The notes under the pieces are model-generated. The model saw only the letters and a program-made list of their open reading frames with translations, made no database searches and was not told the DNA's origin. Shown piece by piece: positions 23,201 to 34,455 of a stretch of DNA of 64,000 nucleotides. Position 1 is the stretch's first letter; every line of letters begins with the position of its first letter. Made by a program: the position numbers and the translations under genes. This DNA is from Clarkia xantiana subsp. parviflora (lineage: Eukaryota; Streptophyta; Magnoliopsida; Myrtales; Onagraceae), in NCBI GenBank assembly GCA_036873135.1, contig JAPTYO010000018.1, positions 1 through 64,000 of the forward strand, in the 5' to 3' direction.

Positions 23201-24019
23201 GCAAAAAGATGAAAAAGGATGAACCAAACAGGACTATATCACCATGAAGATGCGCAAATCAAAGATGAGACAAGTAAAGAAACAATCGGTAAGTAGAGAA
23301 ACTATCAAGGGAGAGGCGGGATTACACCTCCCAAAAGCAATGCTTACACAAAAGAAAAGGCACGTACCTCAATGCGACACGCGTCCCGAGAAGCAAGTCC
23401 GACCAAGAATCCCACCGTCAAAAAGAAAAGAAGAGAAAAGGACAACGAGAATAAGGTAATCACTTACCCTTTTATAGTACAAAAGATTAGGGTTTTTTCC
23501 AAAGCCGCCAAATCGACACTGTTGATTTTTAGAAAAGAAAAATTCAAGGGTCAGATTTAAAAAACTGATACCCCTAGTTCCCATTAACCGTGGTTAAACT
23601 CACACCTACCACAGTTAATATTCTATGGGTATATTTTTTAAGCATCCCATACTTGGAAAAAAATTTAGGCCAAAATTAAATTTTTCTCCACTTAAGTAAA
23701 ATCCCGGCATGAAATTGAAGTATGAATCGCTTAGCCATATTCGTATTGCATCCCTATGCGAGCGTGTATTTTTCGAAGTATACGTCCATAGCAAGGAAAG
23801 ATTTATTATTCCCACCTCAGACGGACGCGTTCTTAGACACGTGTCCGTACTGCTCTGACGTTTACAATTCCTCTATCTTATAAGGCAGGGGGCGGAGTCA
23901 GAGTCACACATCCAGGGGTAAGTAAGCATTCAGATAAGAAGGTAAAATCCCGGTTTCAAATTGCGCGTGTCATACCATCCTAAAATAGAGTCAATCAAGG
24001 GTCACACCATTGGTTGACT

Positions 24020-24029
24020 CGGGGGCATG
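24020..24029 (+). other. Polypurine tract, element 1
   Basis: CGGGGGCATG directly before the 3' LTR start. The related minus-strand element 4 has the same GACTCGGGGGCA block at its LTR. Confidence 0.65.
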
Positions 24030-24817
24030 TGATGGATATACGCCCAATTTGAACCCGTTGACTTCCGAATCGTCTTATTTTTATCATCCCGTTAATGATT
24101 GTAAATCAAAACTTCAACCCGAACACTTCGCGAAAACACCAACGGTCCGGACGAGGCCGAAGCGCTCGTCCGGCCGAGTTAGACTCACCTAGGTGAGGTC
24201 GGGTGGCCACACCCGACCTCCCCTAGGGGAGATCGGGTCAGCCAACCCGATCTCCCCTAGGGAGGGGAGATCGGGTCGGCCAACCCTATCTCCCCTAGGA
24301 GGGGTTGGGTGGCCTCACCCAACCCCTACCCTTGGGGGTCGGATTTTCCTCCCCCCCAAGGGCCCCGGCACCATTCTTGGACTCCCATACTCGGTTTATT
24401 CCGCCGACCTTCTCCGTATCCTAAGGTCTTAATTATGTACTTAAAGGTTAATTAACTGTGTTTAAAGGTTAACGATGTCATTAAGCCACCTTAATGACAC
24501 CGTTGCCTATAAATACCATACCTCCACTATTCATTTGATCATCTTGGCAAGTTGGATAATTTTGCTCTGACATCTCTCTAGCTTTATCTCTCTAAAACCG
24601 TACTGACTTAGGCATCGGAGAGGGTTCATCAGGCACCACCCCCCCCCCCCTCTGTGCCTGGTATTGCCCCTTCTGCAGGACGAAAGGAGAAGAGAAGCTA
24701 AGGACGGAAGGACGCGAGCTAGGACAGCGTAACCCGAGAGTATCGAATCCACAACATCTCCAGTGAGGAACGAGACTTGAGTCGACTGCCCGTAGACTCT
24801 AGACTCGGAACCTATAA
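24030..24817 (+). repeat. Element 1 3' LTR (788 bp)
   Basis: Matches the 5' LTR, with an added hairpin of about 38 bp in the U3 hairpin chain (24195-24362). TATA at 24508-24515. The last bases are CTATAA where the 5' LTR has CTAACA, so the terminal CA is mutated. Confidence 0.93.
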
Positions 24818-25268
24818 GAAAGCATATCAAATCATATAATAACATACATGTTACAAAAATATAGTCCCAACTTAAGACACTCACAGATGCGGAAGGGATA
24901 TCGAACTACTAATGTACACCCGAGAACATATATATATGTAAATATCCTCGGGGGCTGAAAGAACCTGAACTTGACGAGGGCGGAATATTTATAGAGCTCG
25001 TAATGAAAAAGACCTGGATGCGTTCCTTCATTATTAAAGGCTCACTGATATTTAATTCCCCTCCCCCACTCAAAAAAAGTAGATGGAATGAAAATAAAAA
25101 ATGCGTATGTGAGATCGAGGGATGTTGCGGAGACCCTAAGTGCGGAGCTACTAATTAACGGAAAAAATAATTATTTTCCAAATGAAATGATAACGATGGA
25201 ATTCCTTACGACGCACAAAATTCCGTTATACATTTGAAATTTATTGGAGAGTCCAAATCTAATAAAAG
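24818..25268. repeat. Tandem unit 6, right part
   Basis: Starts with the second copy of the target site GAAAG and completes unit 6 (total about 2.64 kb without the insertion). It includes the CCCGAG/CTCGGG palindrome near 24921. No gene. Confidence 0.93.
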
Positions 25269-26470
25269 ACGTTATACAAGGTAATGGGTTTTAATTTAAC
25301 CGGCGATGCCCATGATTGTGGAAAAATGAATGACGCCCGGGTAGAGATTTTCTAACGGACGCTGGGATAACAACCCTTCCGGTTCAACAGATTTCGTCTC
25401 TCATACTTTTTTGCAAGGTGAAGAATCCGCTACAAATCCATTAGTATAACTGATGCAGCGTGATAGGGTGGAGGGGATTAAAAAGTCGTCGATTCTAGGG
25501 GAATGCCGATAATTTGTTGGATAGAGGCGCACGAATTCGTTGATTCATAAGAATACCAAAGAATTGACGCAGGGTTGAGGAAAACCTCGATTTTTAATTA
25601 ATAATCTCAAAAACTAAATTAGTCTAACAGAGTTTAAATAGCTAAAGCGAAAACCCTAATTCTAATATATATCCGAAATTAACAATTAAGTCCAAACAAA
25701 AATGAAAAATTGCCAAAAGACCCAAAAAAGCAAAAAAACGCAAAGTAAACACTCTAAATGATGGAATTTGGCCTCCGGACGTTGGATACCAAGGCGGAGC
25801 TATGGATCTTGAATAGAATGCCGTTATCGCACGAAAAACTCTACTCCTACGCCAAAATCCGACACTTGAAATTTCAGGGTCGAAAATCGCAGATTTAATA
25901 AATCCCGGCCGCATCGGTAACGATCGCGGATTCGAATCTAATCACCATTCTTATTCCATAAAGATATTCGAAACATCATGCCAATCAAACTATACCCTTA
26001 CATGTGTCTAGACTTGGCTTCCTAAATTATCATACGTAAAGAATATGCTCCGCCTAGCAACATCACATAGACTGTACTCGATCATATTTTTTTATTTTCG
26101 AAAGGGCGTTAATGCGAATATTTATTGTAATCTCTACCGAATTTTTGTATCCGTGTGAATAATATTCTTTGCACCTTCTCAAGTTGTATCCCAAAATACC
26201 ATCAAATTAGAAGATTGAAAGTAGGGAGATGTTTTTTTAAAAGATAGGTAAGGCCTACGTTGAATACAAAATGATAAGTAAAACAATTTGTATCTTCTGT
26301 ATATTCTCTAGATTAACTAAATTAATGGAAACGAAAGCTCGAATACCGAAACCGAGATTGAAAAATATATGCAATAAATAATGTATAAACATCTCGTTCA
26401 CTGTACATTAATCACACGACTTGCTAGAAATTGGACCGTATGTCGATTCCACCTCGACATTGATAAGTGC
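25269..26470. repeat. Tandem unit 7, left part
   Basis: Right-subfamily unit cut at 26470 within DEFL exon 2 and resumed at 39867. The segment 26424-26470 holds the stop codon and last codons of that exon on the minus strand. Confidence 0.93.
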
Positions 26471-27167
26471 TGTCGGACCCTAAAAATCTGACCTAAGGCG
26501 AATTACGTTTTGAAAACGTGGATTTTGAAAAGAGTCGCCACTAGTTAATTATTAGGCTAACTAGAATCCTAAATTACCTAAATGAATAACGAATTAAACA
26601 CCAGGTATTAAATCAGTCTGCGATCAGAAATACGAGTTCGGGGGTTCTGTTACGAATTAAAACTCATGGAATTAATCACGCCCTTTCGGTACTCAATTCA
26701 CAAATTTGCCAATTTCACTATTTAAATAAACATAATACATTAATCATATTATTATATTACAACATTATAATATTATTCATAATATAATAATAATAAATAA
26801 CAATATAGGATTATAGGATTACCTGATAATGGGATGGTCCAATCTGTCAAAAGTCCCCTTTTTTACAACATGGTCGGTGCTGGTGCTGCGATCTTCTTGT
26901 TCATTCATCAACCCAAACATCAATACAGACACAGGCAAACAGAAAGTAGAGTCGAGGACAGGGATAGTCGGGTGAGCGGAGCTGCAGCAGCCGAGGGATG
27001 ACGAGCTTGTCCAGGGGCAACGGATAGCTTCGACTCGGACGGGAGTGGTCGCTGCGGTGGAGCTGTGGTGGCCGGACGGGATTGACGGGGATGAGGTCGG
27101 AGCTACGGCACTCTCTTCCGGCGAGGATCAGTGCGGGAGTTTTGAAGACTGAAATTTACAGGAGAGA

Positions 27168-27235
<68 letters not shown>

Positions 27236-27596
27236 GAGGTTAATGAATCTGACACGGGACGATAACGAAGGCCAGGCTGAGCTCCGGTCGGGGGACTCGG
27301 TGGTGGTAGGAGAAGTGCTGCGAAATCACGGTGGCTGGAAACGGAGCAGAGCGACGTCGGAATCGAGCATGGTGGCAGTCAAGTCAAGCTCCGGTCGGAC
27401 GGGGCGAATCTGGATGGTACATGGCCGTGGTGGACGGCTGTAGTGTCGATGCAGGTGATGAAGGTCCGATGGAGATTGGGATTGATAGATGTGGTCGGAG
27501 GAGCGTCCGATGAAGAAGGAACAAATCGATAGCGATAGTGCGAGTCAAGCGTCCGGGTGGTGCGAGCCGAGCGTCGTCGAGATGGAGATCCCGGGG
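26471..27596 (+). mobile_element. LTR-like insertion, left part (element 2)
   Basis: Starts TGTCGGACCC and soon has GAGTCGCCACTA and TTCGGGGGTTCTGTTACG, blocks I recall from the 5' ends of many plant Tat/Ogre LTRs. Then comes an A/T-rich part (26700-26820), a GC-rich part (26870-27150) and a (GA)n run. It is split by element 3 at 27597 and resumes at 37803. No gene is supported; short open frames near 27231-27513 lack any recognisable domain. Confidence 0.6.
27162..27230 (+). repeat. (GA)n microsatellite
   Basis: About 69 bp of almost pure GA dinucleotide, with one GGG interruption near the left end. It is followed at once by an ATG-initiated open frame without recognisable domains. Confidence 0.97.
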
Positions 27597-27918
27597 TGAT
27601 GGGTTCGACTATAGCCGTCAGGCCCTTTAACGGTGAGGAAACGGCAAACAGGCCCACCAGGCCCAAAATGAAGGTCAAGATGACCTAAGGAGAAGGGTCC
27701 CGACAAAGGGAGTCTCGACGATGAAAGGTCCCGACGGAGTCGGTCCCGACAGTGGAGCTGGAAGCTCCCGATGAGAAGCCTCTAAGTAGGCCCCGATGAT
27801 GAATCCCTGAGAATGATTGGCCCTGTCAGGATGACGAGGGGCCCCGAGCGGTGACACAACGAGACAACTCTGGAGTCCCCGAAAGAAGTCGGGACTCGTT
27901 ATCAGAGGATAAGGCCAA

Positions 27919-28055
27919 GATACGCGGGGCGTGGCCGAGATACGCGGAACGTGTTTAAGATACACGGAGCGTGGCCGAGATACGCGGGGCGTGGCCGAGA
28001 TACACGAGATCATGGCCTAGATAGGCGGGATCACGTCCGAGATATGCGGGATACG
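27919..28055 (+). promoter_or_regulatory. ~20-bp tandem repeats in U3 of element 3
   Basis: About seven variants of GATACGCGGGGCGTGGCCGA just upstream of the TATA box. Repeated short motifs in this place often act as LTR enhancers; that role is inferred here. Confidence 0.5.
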
Positions 28056-28103
28056 GGCTAACCACCCCAACGGTTCATCAGGTACCTGAGGCATCTCTTC
28101 GCC

Positions 28104-28110
28104 TATAAAA
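28104..28110 (+). promoter_or_regulatory. TATA box of element 3 5' LTR
   Basis: TATAAAA followed by GGGCAAG; duplicated at 37587-37593 in the 3' LTR. Confidence 0.7.
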
Positions 28111-28314
28111 GGGCAAGAGGTCACCTCAGATAACTTACGTTGAATTCAATACACTTTGAGATTACTTGCTTGCCAGTCATACGAGACACTCATTTAAGCA
28201 TCAGAGAGGGATTCTGGGTCACCGCCCGGTCTATCCCCTCTTGCAGGATTGCGTGGAGCAAAGGAGCTAGGATTGCCGTCAAAGTCCGTACCGGAGTTCT
28301 ACGTGATCCAACAT

Positions 28315-28330
28315 TGGCGCCGTCTGTGGG
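28315..28330 (+). other. Primer binding site, element 3
   Basis: TGGCGCCGTCTGTGGG, one base after the LTR end and nearly the same as that of element 1, so both probably use the same tRNA primer. Confidence 0.75.
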
Positions 28331-28349
28331 AATCAAACAAAAAGCTGAT

Positions 28350-29904
28350 ATGCCTTCTACTCGATCAATGGCGGCTGGCAAGCACAGAAGACAGGGACAA
28401 TCCGGTGGTTCCCGTCACCCCGCTGCAACAAATCTGGATCAGTACCAGAACAGGAGGAAAACTAGAACCATCCCCGGCTGAGCTCTCCCGGACAGGGGGG
28501 CACAATGGAGATCCCGAAGATATTGCTCCTCAGCACCAGGGCAATAGGGGGCAGGAGGCTCCCCCAGCTGCAGACTTGACAAGGGCCGTGGCGGAAGCCA
28601 TGCCCATGTTCCTGGCAGCCGTAGAGGCTCTCTTGGATCGGAGAGAAGCTGCGAGGAGGCAGGAGGAGATGCCCCCGTTGGAGGAAGTGGCCCCGCCAAC
28701 AGAGGGTCGGAACGCACAGGAAGCCCCGCCCCGAGGCCAGGACGGGAGTAGGGCAACCGGTCAGCCGGAGAGGTTCGTGGTTGATGGGCCAGGACCAGTA
28801 CAGCACAGGACCATTCCCCTGAATGGTCCCGTCACTCCCGACCAGGTGGTAAAAATCGTGAACATTTGTATGGGAGAACATAAGCCACTGGTGTCGGAGC
28901 TAAGGGATCGATCCACTCATCCCTTCGTCCCCCGACTCATCGACACCCTAGCCCCGCCTGGGCTAGGCATCCCCACGAACAAGGAGTACGATGGCGAAGG
29001 AGATCCAGTTCGCCATGTCCAGAAGCACCTCATGGCGTGTTTGGGAAGAGCCACGAGCGAGGACATAGTGTGTACGTTGTTCCCGAACACACTGGGAGAA
29101 AGAGCCCTGACCTGGTTCTTTAGTCTGCCCCCAGGCTGCATCACTTGCTGGGCAGACATGCACGACCGATTCATTCAGCAGTACCAGGGTCGGAGGCGTC
29201 TATTGAAGAGCGTGAGGTCCCTGACCCAGGTGGTGCAGAGGCCCGACGAATCACTGGCTCACTATTACCAGCGGTACACAGCCAGCGTAGCAGAGATAGA
29301 CGAGGAAATCTCAGAGGGCGAAACCATCCGCACCTTTATTCGGAACCTGACAGCCCCCTATGGTTCCGACCTGATGCACAGCGTGGCTGAGAAAGCAGTG
29401 TGGAATATGGAGGCGCTACAAAAAAGGGTGAAACGGAAAATCGATATCCAGGAGTTGAAGATAGCCGCAGGAGAGTTGGAGCCCCCAAAGTCGAACAAAG
29501 GAAAGCCGTCGGTTAAGCCCTTCGACGATCGTAAGTCAAAGGGCAAACCTGAGAGTAGTCGAAACCGAGGACGACCTGATCGAAGGGACGATAAACGTTC
29601 TTCCAGGAAGGATAGGCGGGAGGCTGATCTCGACATCCCTCTCAACTGCTCCATGGCGGAAGTGCTGACAGTCATGGAACGACAAGATATCTCCAGGTAC
29701 CCCCCAAAGAAGGATGGAGAATTCTTGGGATCACGCACGGATCGCTACTGCCGATTTCACCGCGCGAACGGTCATGACACCAACCACTGTCGAGAACTGA
29801 AGAAGGAGATCGAAAAGCTGATCCAGAAGGGGAAGCTCAAAGAATTTGTCGGGGATAAGCGGTGTCGATCTCGCTCTCGGTCCCGATCGCGGTCCCGTTC
29901 CTGA
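28350..29904 (+). pseudogene. Element 3 gag (frameshift and premature stop)
   Basis: The likely start is the ATG at 28350 (M-P-S-T-R-S-M-A-A-G-K), which stays open only to about 28481. The main frame (one base on) then carries the gag domain: P-P-G-L-G-I-P, E-Y-D-G-E-G-D-P, W-F-x-x-L-P-P-G, F-I-Q-Q-Y-Q-G and L-x-x-V-x-Q-R-P-D-E-S-L-A-H-Y, then a basic linker and a zinc-knuckle-like Y-C-R-F-H-x5-H-x4-H-C. It ends in an unusual run of Arg-Ser repeats and stops at TGA 29902-29904, while the same frame remains open beyond it. A one-base change between 28440 and 28480 explains the start problem. The open frame entering from the LTR (28249) is not a real N terminus. Gag forms the virus-like particle. 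Confidence 0.85.
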
Positions 29905-30570
29905 TCCCGCGATCGGTCCCCAAAGAAGAAGAGAACCGATCCAGAGTCGTCCGGTGCTCGCAAGGAGAGACGGGGCACTATCAATGTGATCCACGGAGGA
30001 TTTGCTGCTGGAGGTGATACCTCATCCGCCCGAGAAGTCTATGCTTCTAGAATCCCTACTGCGGTGGTGCTGGGTAAGAGGTCCCGATCCTGGACCTTGA
30101 AAGAAGAGATGGTAATCTCCTTTTCGTCGGAAGACCTCATAGGCGTAGAGACTCCGCACGACGATGCCTTGGTGGTTACCTTGGATGTAGTTGGGTTCGA
30201 AATGAAGAGAATTCTAATCGACGGGGGGAGCTCCTCCGACATCCTATTCATGGACGCGCTGGAGGCTATGGGGAAAACGAAGAAAGATCTGAAGGAGGCC
30301 AACTTCCCGATGGTCGGATTCTCTGGCTCAACCTCCTATCCGCTAGGAGTAATCACCTTACCAGTGGAGTTTGGTAGCGGGTGGAAATCAGAAAGGAGGA
30401 ACGTAGAGTTCGTGGTAGTCGATTCTGCGGGGACCTACAACGCGATTATCAGGAGGACCACTATTAATCCCCTGATGGCGGTCGCCTCGATAGTGCACCA
30501 GAAGATGAAGTTCCCGACCGACCACGGAGTCGGAGAGGTTAAGGGTGACCAGGTGGCTTCTCGAAAATAA
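29905..30570 (+). pseudogene. Element 3 gag tail and aspartic protease
   Basis: Continues the gag frame after the TGA at 29902. It has more Ser/Arg-rich linker (S-R-D-R-S-P-K-K-K), V-I-H-G-G-F-A-A-G-G, then the protease active site I-D-G-G-S-S-S-D-I-L-F near 30220 and the fold residues G-F-S-G-S and L-P-V-E-F. D-G-G replaces the more usual D-T/S-G but is common in Tat proteases as far as I recall. The frame ends at TAA 30568-30570, and pol continues one base out of frame, consistent with a single-base loss near 30568. It cleaves the gag-pol polyprotein. Confidence 0.82.
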
Positions 30571-30599
30571 ACGCCACCCGAAGAAGGAGACGAGAGGCC

Positions 30600-33500
30600 A
30601 TGACTGTCCTCCAGACAGACACAGATCCCAGAGAAGAGTTTGGGCGTCCCGCCCCCGTAGAGGATCTGAAAGAAGTCGAGATCGACGGGCCCCAGAGGAA
30701 GGTGAAAATCGGGTCTGCTCTGACCGAGGAGACAGCCCAAAAATTGGTGGAGTTGCTGAAGGAGTTCAAGGAGCTATTTGCCTGGTCCCCGAGCGATATG
30801 CCAGGAATAAGCCCCGATGTGATCGTACACGAGCTGAAGATAGACCCCGCGATCAAGCCTATCACGCAGAAAAGGCGTCAGATGGGCTCGGACAAGAAGA
30901 TCGCGATCCAGCAGGAGGTGGGCAGGTTGCTCGATGCTGGGTTCATTAAGGAGCTCCGATTCCAGACTTGGGTTGCTAATCCAGTGCTGGTGAAGAAGAC
31001 TAACGGGAAATGGCGAATGTGTGTGGACTTCCGCGACTTAAACAAGGCTTGCCCAAAGGACTGTTATCCACTCCCGAGAATCGACCAGTTGGTGGATGCC
31101 ACGTCGGGACATAAGCTGTTGAGTTTCATGGATGCGTATTCAGGCTACAACCAGATCAAGATGGCCAAGGAAGACGCTCCCCATGTAGCATTCTATGCGG
31201 ACAGTGACATCTATCACTACGATGTCATGCCTTTCGGGTTGATCAATGCTGGGGCCACCTACCAACGGATGGTGAACAAGCTGTTTGGGGATATGCTGGG
31301 AGAAACCATGGAGGCTTACGTGGATGATATGCTGGTGAAGTCCCGACAAGCCGAGGATCACGTGCACAACCTAACCATGGCATTTGAGCGGATGAGGCTC
31401 CACCAAGTTCGCTTGAACCCGACGAAATGCGCCTTCGGAGTCCACTCAGGGAAATTTTTGGGCTTCATGGTGAGCCAAAGAGGAATTGAAGTGAATCCTG
31501 AGAAGCTGAGGGCAATCGAGGAGATGCGGTCTCCGATAAACCATCGGGAGGTACAAGTGCTGAATGGCCGACTAGCTGCAATGAATCGCTTCTTGTCCAA
31601 AGCCAGCGACCGATCAATGCCGTTTTTTGAAGTCCTTAGGGCCAACAAGAAATTCGAATGGACCGCCAAGTGTGAAGAGGCGTTTCAAGCACTCAAGCAG
31701 CACCTTCGCACCCTCCCACCGTTGGCGAAACCGGTCCCAGGCGAGCCGCTCTACCTTTATTTGGGTGTTTCTGAATTTGCCATTAGCTCTGTGTTAGTAA
31801 AAATTGTCGAGGGTAATCAAGTCCCCGTTTATTATGTAAGCAAGGCGTTTGCCAAGTCTGAATTAAACTATCCCGCCGTTGAGAAGTACCTATTTGCGTT
31901 GATTATTACTGCTCGGAAGCTAAGGCCTTATTTTCACGCACACGAGATTACTGTGCTGACAAACCAGCCTCTGAAGCATTTCTTGAACCGACCGGACGCA
32001 TCGGGAAGATTAGTGAAGTGGGCAGTAGAGCTTAGTGAGTTTCGAATACACTTTGCTCCAAGAACGGCAATTAAGGGCCAGGCATTGGCGGATTTTATTG
32101 CAGAATCTACAGCCCCCGATCTGAAAGATGCGGGCCCTGTAGAGGGGGCAGCCGTGGAGGTCCCGATAAAAGAACAACCAGAGAGGGCAGAGCAATCAGA
32201 ACAACCAAATAAGGAAAATACCTGGGAGATATATACGGATGGCTCCTCGAGTTCTGACGGATCAGGAGCAGGCTTTTTGTTGATACCACCGGGCGAAGGT
32301 GAACCGCTCCGATACGCCTTGGCTTTAACATTCAAGGCCACAAACAACGAAGCGGAGTATGAAGCTCTTATCACGGGCCTAAAAATTGCTAAAGGCACTG
32401 GAGTCGATCACTTGAGAGTGAAGTGTGACGCAGCTTTAATCGTGAACCAGGTTCAAGGGCGATACGAAGCGAGGAGTCCGATAATGAAGAAGTATCTACG
32501 AGAGGTACAAACCTTGAAGGAGAGCTTTAAAAGCTTCGACATCGAGGCAATCCCGAGGGAGGAAAACGTAGAGGCAGACGCCTTGAGCAAATTTGCCCTG
32601 GGGGCACCCTTGGAGGAAAATCGGAAGGTGCACTTCCTAGAAAAGGTGATCTTATCGACCATCGACCCGACACAGGTGTGTGCCATTGAAGCGAGATCAG
32701 AGGAGGAGCCAACTTGGATGACCCCGATAGTCGCGTACCTGACTACGGGGGCAGTCCCCGATGATCAAGTAGCAGCGGACAGGATACGTCGAATCGCGGC
32801 CAATTATCTAATGTTGGATAATCAGCTATACAAGAAGGGCTGGTTCTCGACTCCGTACTTGAAGTGTGTGGCAGAACCCGACACCAATCGGATTCTGAAG
32901 GAGGTGCACGAAGGGATCGCGGCTTGCCATGAAGGGGCTCGATCCATCATGAGAAAAGTGCTGAATTTGGGCTATTATTGGCCCACGATGAACAAAGAAG
33001 CGACGGAGATGGTCCGATCCTGCGACGCGTGCCAGAGGTACGCCCCGAGTATCGTGGCTCCGGCCGCTAATCTGACATCCATCAAGAGCGCGTGGCCCTT
33101 CGCACAGTGGGGCATCGAATTGGTGGGACCTCTTCCACAAGCACAAGGTCAATGTAAGTATTTACTTGTAGCTATCGATTATTTTTCGAAATGGATAGAG
33201 GCAAAGGCATTGGCCAGAACGACGGGGAACCAGATCGTCAAGTTCCTCCAAACCCACATCGTGTCCAGATACGGGATTCCTAAGGTGGTGATCAGCGACA
33301 ATGGTCCGCCGTTTAACGGCTCTCAGGTGAGGGAGTATCTGGAGGAGTTGAACATTGAGCATCGGACCGCCTCCGTACGCCATGCTCAGACTAATGGCCA
33401 GGTGGAGTCAGCCAACAAAATCGTGATGGACGGCCTCAAGAAGAGGGTCTATGCTTTGAAGGGCAAGTGGCTGAACGAACTGGAGAACGTGCTTTGGGCC

Positions 33501-33950
33501 GTTAGAACGACACCCAAACGATCAACGGGGGAGACTCCGTTTGGCCTTGTTTATGGCACGGAAGCTGTCGCCCCTGTGGAGGTAGCTGTGGCGTCCCATC
33601 GGATGAGATATTACGAGCCCCTGACGAACGATGAAATGAGACGTCTGGACTTGGACTTACTCGAAGAGAAGAGGCGGGAAGCCGATGAAGTCCAAGCTCG
33701 AATGCGTTTGGCGACGGCCAGGTACTACAATCGGCGAGTGAAGTCCCGACAGTTCTTCGTCGGGGAGCTGGTTTGGCGTCGCAACGAGTTCACCCTTTTG
33801 GATCGAATCAACAAGATGTCACCAAAATGGGAAGGACCTTATAAGGTCGTAGGGATGCCAGCTCCAAATGCGTACAAGTTGGAAGACCTCGATGGCAGAA
33901 TATTAAAGCATTCTTTTAGTGGCGAACACTTGACGAAACACCATGCTTGA
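30600..33950 (+). CDS. Element 3 pol: RT, RNase H, aRNase H, integrase
   Basis: 1116 codons in one open frame. RT: D-F-R-D-L-N-K-A-C-P-K-D near residues 142-153, F-M-D-A-Y-S-G-Y-N-Q-I, and catalytic Y-V-D-D-M at 240-244. The first RNase H lies near 375-510. The second, archaeal-type RNase H has Y-T-D-G-S-S-S at about 545-551 and N-N-E-A-E-Y-E-A-L. Integrase HHCC starts at H770 and ends with C-D-A-C near 807-810. In the catalytic core the second Asp is D900 (I-S-D-N-G-P) and Glu is E936 (G-Q-V-E-S), 35 residues apart as expected, but the first Asp is Glu840 (G-I-E-L-V-G; element 1 has G-I-D-L-I-G). That change would be expected to impair strand transfer. The ATG at 30600 is internal to a natural polyprotein. 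Confidence 0.95.
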   Translation: MTVLQTDTDPREEFGRPAPVEDLKEVEIDGPQRKVKIGSALTEETAQKLVELLKEFKELFAWSPSDMPGISPDVIVHELKIDPAIKPITQKRRQMGSDKKIAIQQEVGRLLDAGFIKELRFQTWVANPVLVKKTNGKWRMCVDFRDLNKACPKDCYPLPRIDQLVDATSGHKLLSFMDAYSGYNQIKMAKEDAPHVAFYADSDIYHYDVMPFGLINAGATYQRMVNKLFGDMLGETMEAYVDDMLVKSRQAEDHVHNLTMAFERMRLHQVRLNPTKCAFGVHSGKFLGFMVSQRGIEVNPEKLRAIEEMRSPINHREVQVLNGRLAAMNRFLSKASDRSMPFFEVLRANKKFEWTAKCEEAFQALKQHLRTLPPLAKPVPGEPLYLYLGVSEFAISSVLVKIVEGNQVPVYYVSKAFAKSELNYPAVEKYLFALIITARKLRPYFHAHEITVLTNQPLKHFLNRPDASGRLVKWAVELSEFRIHFAPRTAIKGQALADFIAESTAPDLKDAGPVEGAAVEVPIKEQPERAEQSEQPNKENTWEIYTDGSSSSDGSGAGFLLIPPGEGEPLRYALALTFKATNNEAEYEALITGLKIAKGTGVDHLRVKCDAALIVNQVQGRYEARSPIMKKYLREVQTLKESFKSFDIEAIPREENVEADALSKFALGAPLEENRKVHFLEKVILSTIDPTQVCAIEARSEEEPTWMTPIVAYLTTGAVPDDQVAADRIRRIAANYLMLDNQLYKKGWFSTPYLKCVAEPDTNRILKEVHEGIAACHEGARSIMRKVLNLGYYWPTMNKEATEMVRSCDACQRYAPSIVAPAANLTSIKSAWPFAQWGIELVGPLPQAQGQCKYLLVAIDYFSKWIEAKALARTTGNQIVKFLQTHIVSRYGIPKVVISDNGPPFNGSQVREYLEELNIEHRTASVRHAQTNGQVESANKIVMDGLKKRVYALKGKWLNELENVLWAVRTTPKRSTGETPFGLVYGTEAVAPVEVAVASHRMRYYEPLTNDEMRRLDLDLLEEKRREADEVQARMRLATARYYNRRVKSRQFFVGELVWRRNEFTLLDRINKMSPKWEGPYKVVGMPAPNAYKLEDLDGRILKHSFSGEHLTKHHA

Positions 33951-33954
33951 AGAA

Positions 33955-34455
33955 AAGTCGCCTTAAGTGGTGCCCGATGAAAGTCGCCTTAAGTGGTGCC
34001 CGATGAAAGTCGCCTTAAGTGGTGCCCGATGTAAAATCGACTTAAGTGGTGTATGTTGTTTATCGTTTAATTCGATGTAAGCCAATTTTATATCATCAAT
34101 AAATAAAGAGGTTGCTTCCAGTTAGAGTTATTCTTAGATTTATTCTAAGTGTTAAAGCCGCCTTGAGTGGTGCACGAGAAAGTCGCCTTGAGTGGTGCAC
34201 GAGAAAGTCGCCTTAAGTGGTGCACAATCCTTAGATTTATTCTAAGTATCAAAAGTCGCCTTGAGTGGTGCACGATATTAAGTCGCCTTAAGTGGTGCAC
34301 AATCCTTAGATTTATTCTAAGTACCAAAAAGTCGCCTTAAGTGGTGCACGATACTAAGTCGCCTTGAGTGGTGCACAATCTTTAGGTTTATCCTAAGTAA
34401 TAATTAAGTCGTCTTAAGTGATGCACGGAACTAAGTAGCCTTAAGTGGTGCAAGT
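33955..34455 (+). repeat. ~26-bp minisatellite, element 3
   Basis: More than a dozen variants of GTCGCCTTAAGTGGTGC at 25-26 bp spacing at the left, later mixed with a TTAGATTTATTCTAAG spacer to give longer composite units. It sits between integrase and the antisense gene, the same place as the minisatellites of element 1. From 34456 to 34642 nothing else is seen. Confidence 0.9.

Larger units (their letters stand above)
15386..24817 (+). mobile_element. Element 1: Ty3/gypsy Tat-type LTR retrotransposon, gag-deficient
   Basis: Complete insertion of 9.43 kb with a 5-bp target duplication GAAAG (15381-15385 and 24818-24822). Order: LTR, PBS, gag remnant, protease-RT, RNase H-aRNase H-integrase, minisatellites, antisense gene, PPT, LTR. 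The second RNase H after the usual one is the hallmark of the plant Tat lineage. The LTRs differ at roughly ten positions plus one 38-bp block, so the insertion is fairly young. Loss of gag and a pol frameshift make it non-autonomous, needing gag in trans. Confidence 0.95.
27597..28313 (+). repeat. Element 3 5' LTR (717 bp)
   Basis: Begins TGATGGGTTCGACTATAG and ends ATCCAACA. It contains about seven degenerate 20-bp units like GATACGCGGGGCGTGGCCGA at 27919-28055, directly upstream of the TATA box at 28104, where U3 enhancers lie. Confidence 0.95.

Noticed and set aside
27231..27513. ATG-initiated frames just after the (GA)n run as a captured host gene
   Set aside because: They are short, show no domain, overlap in different frames and are cut by element 3; no evidence beyond GC content.
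28462..28881. Minus-strand open frames opposite gag
   Set aside because: Shadows of the gag frame in GC-rich sequence; no start context or domain.
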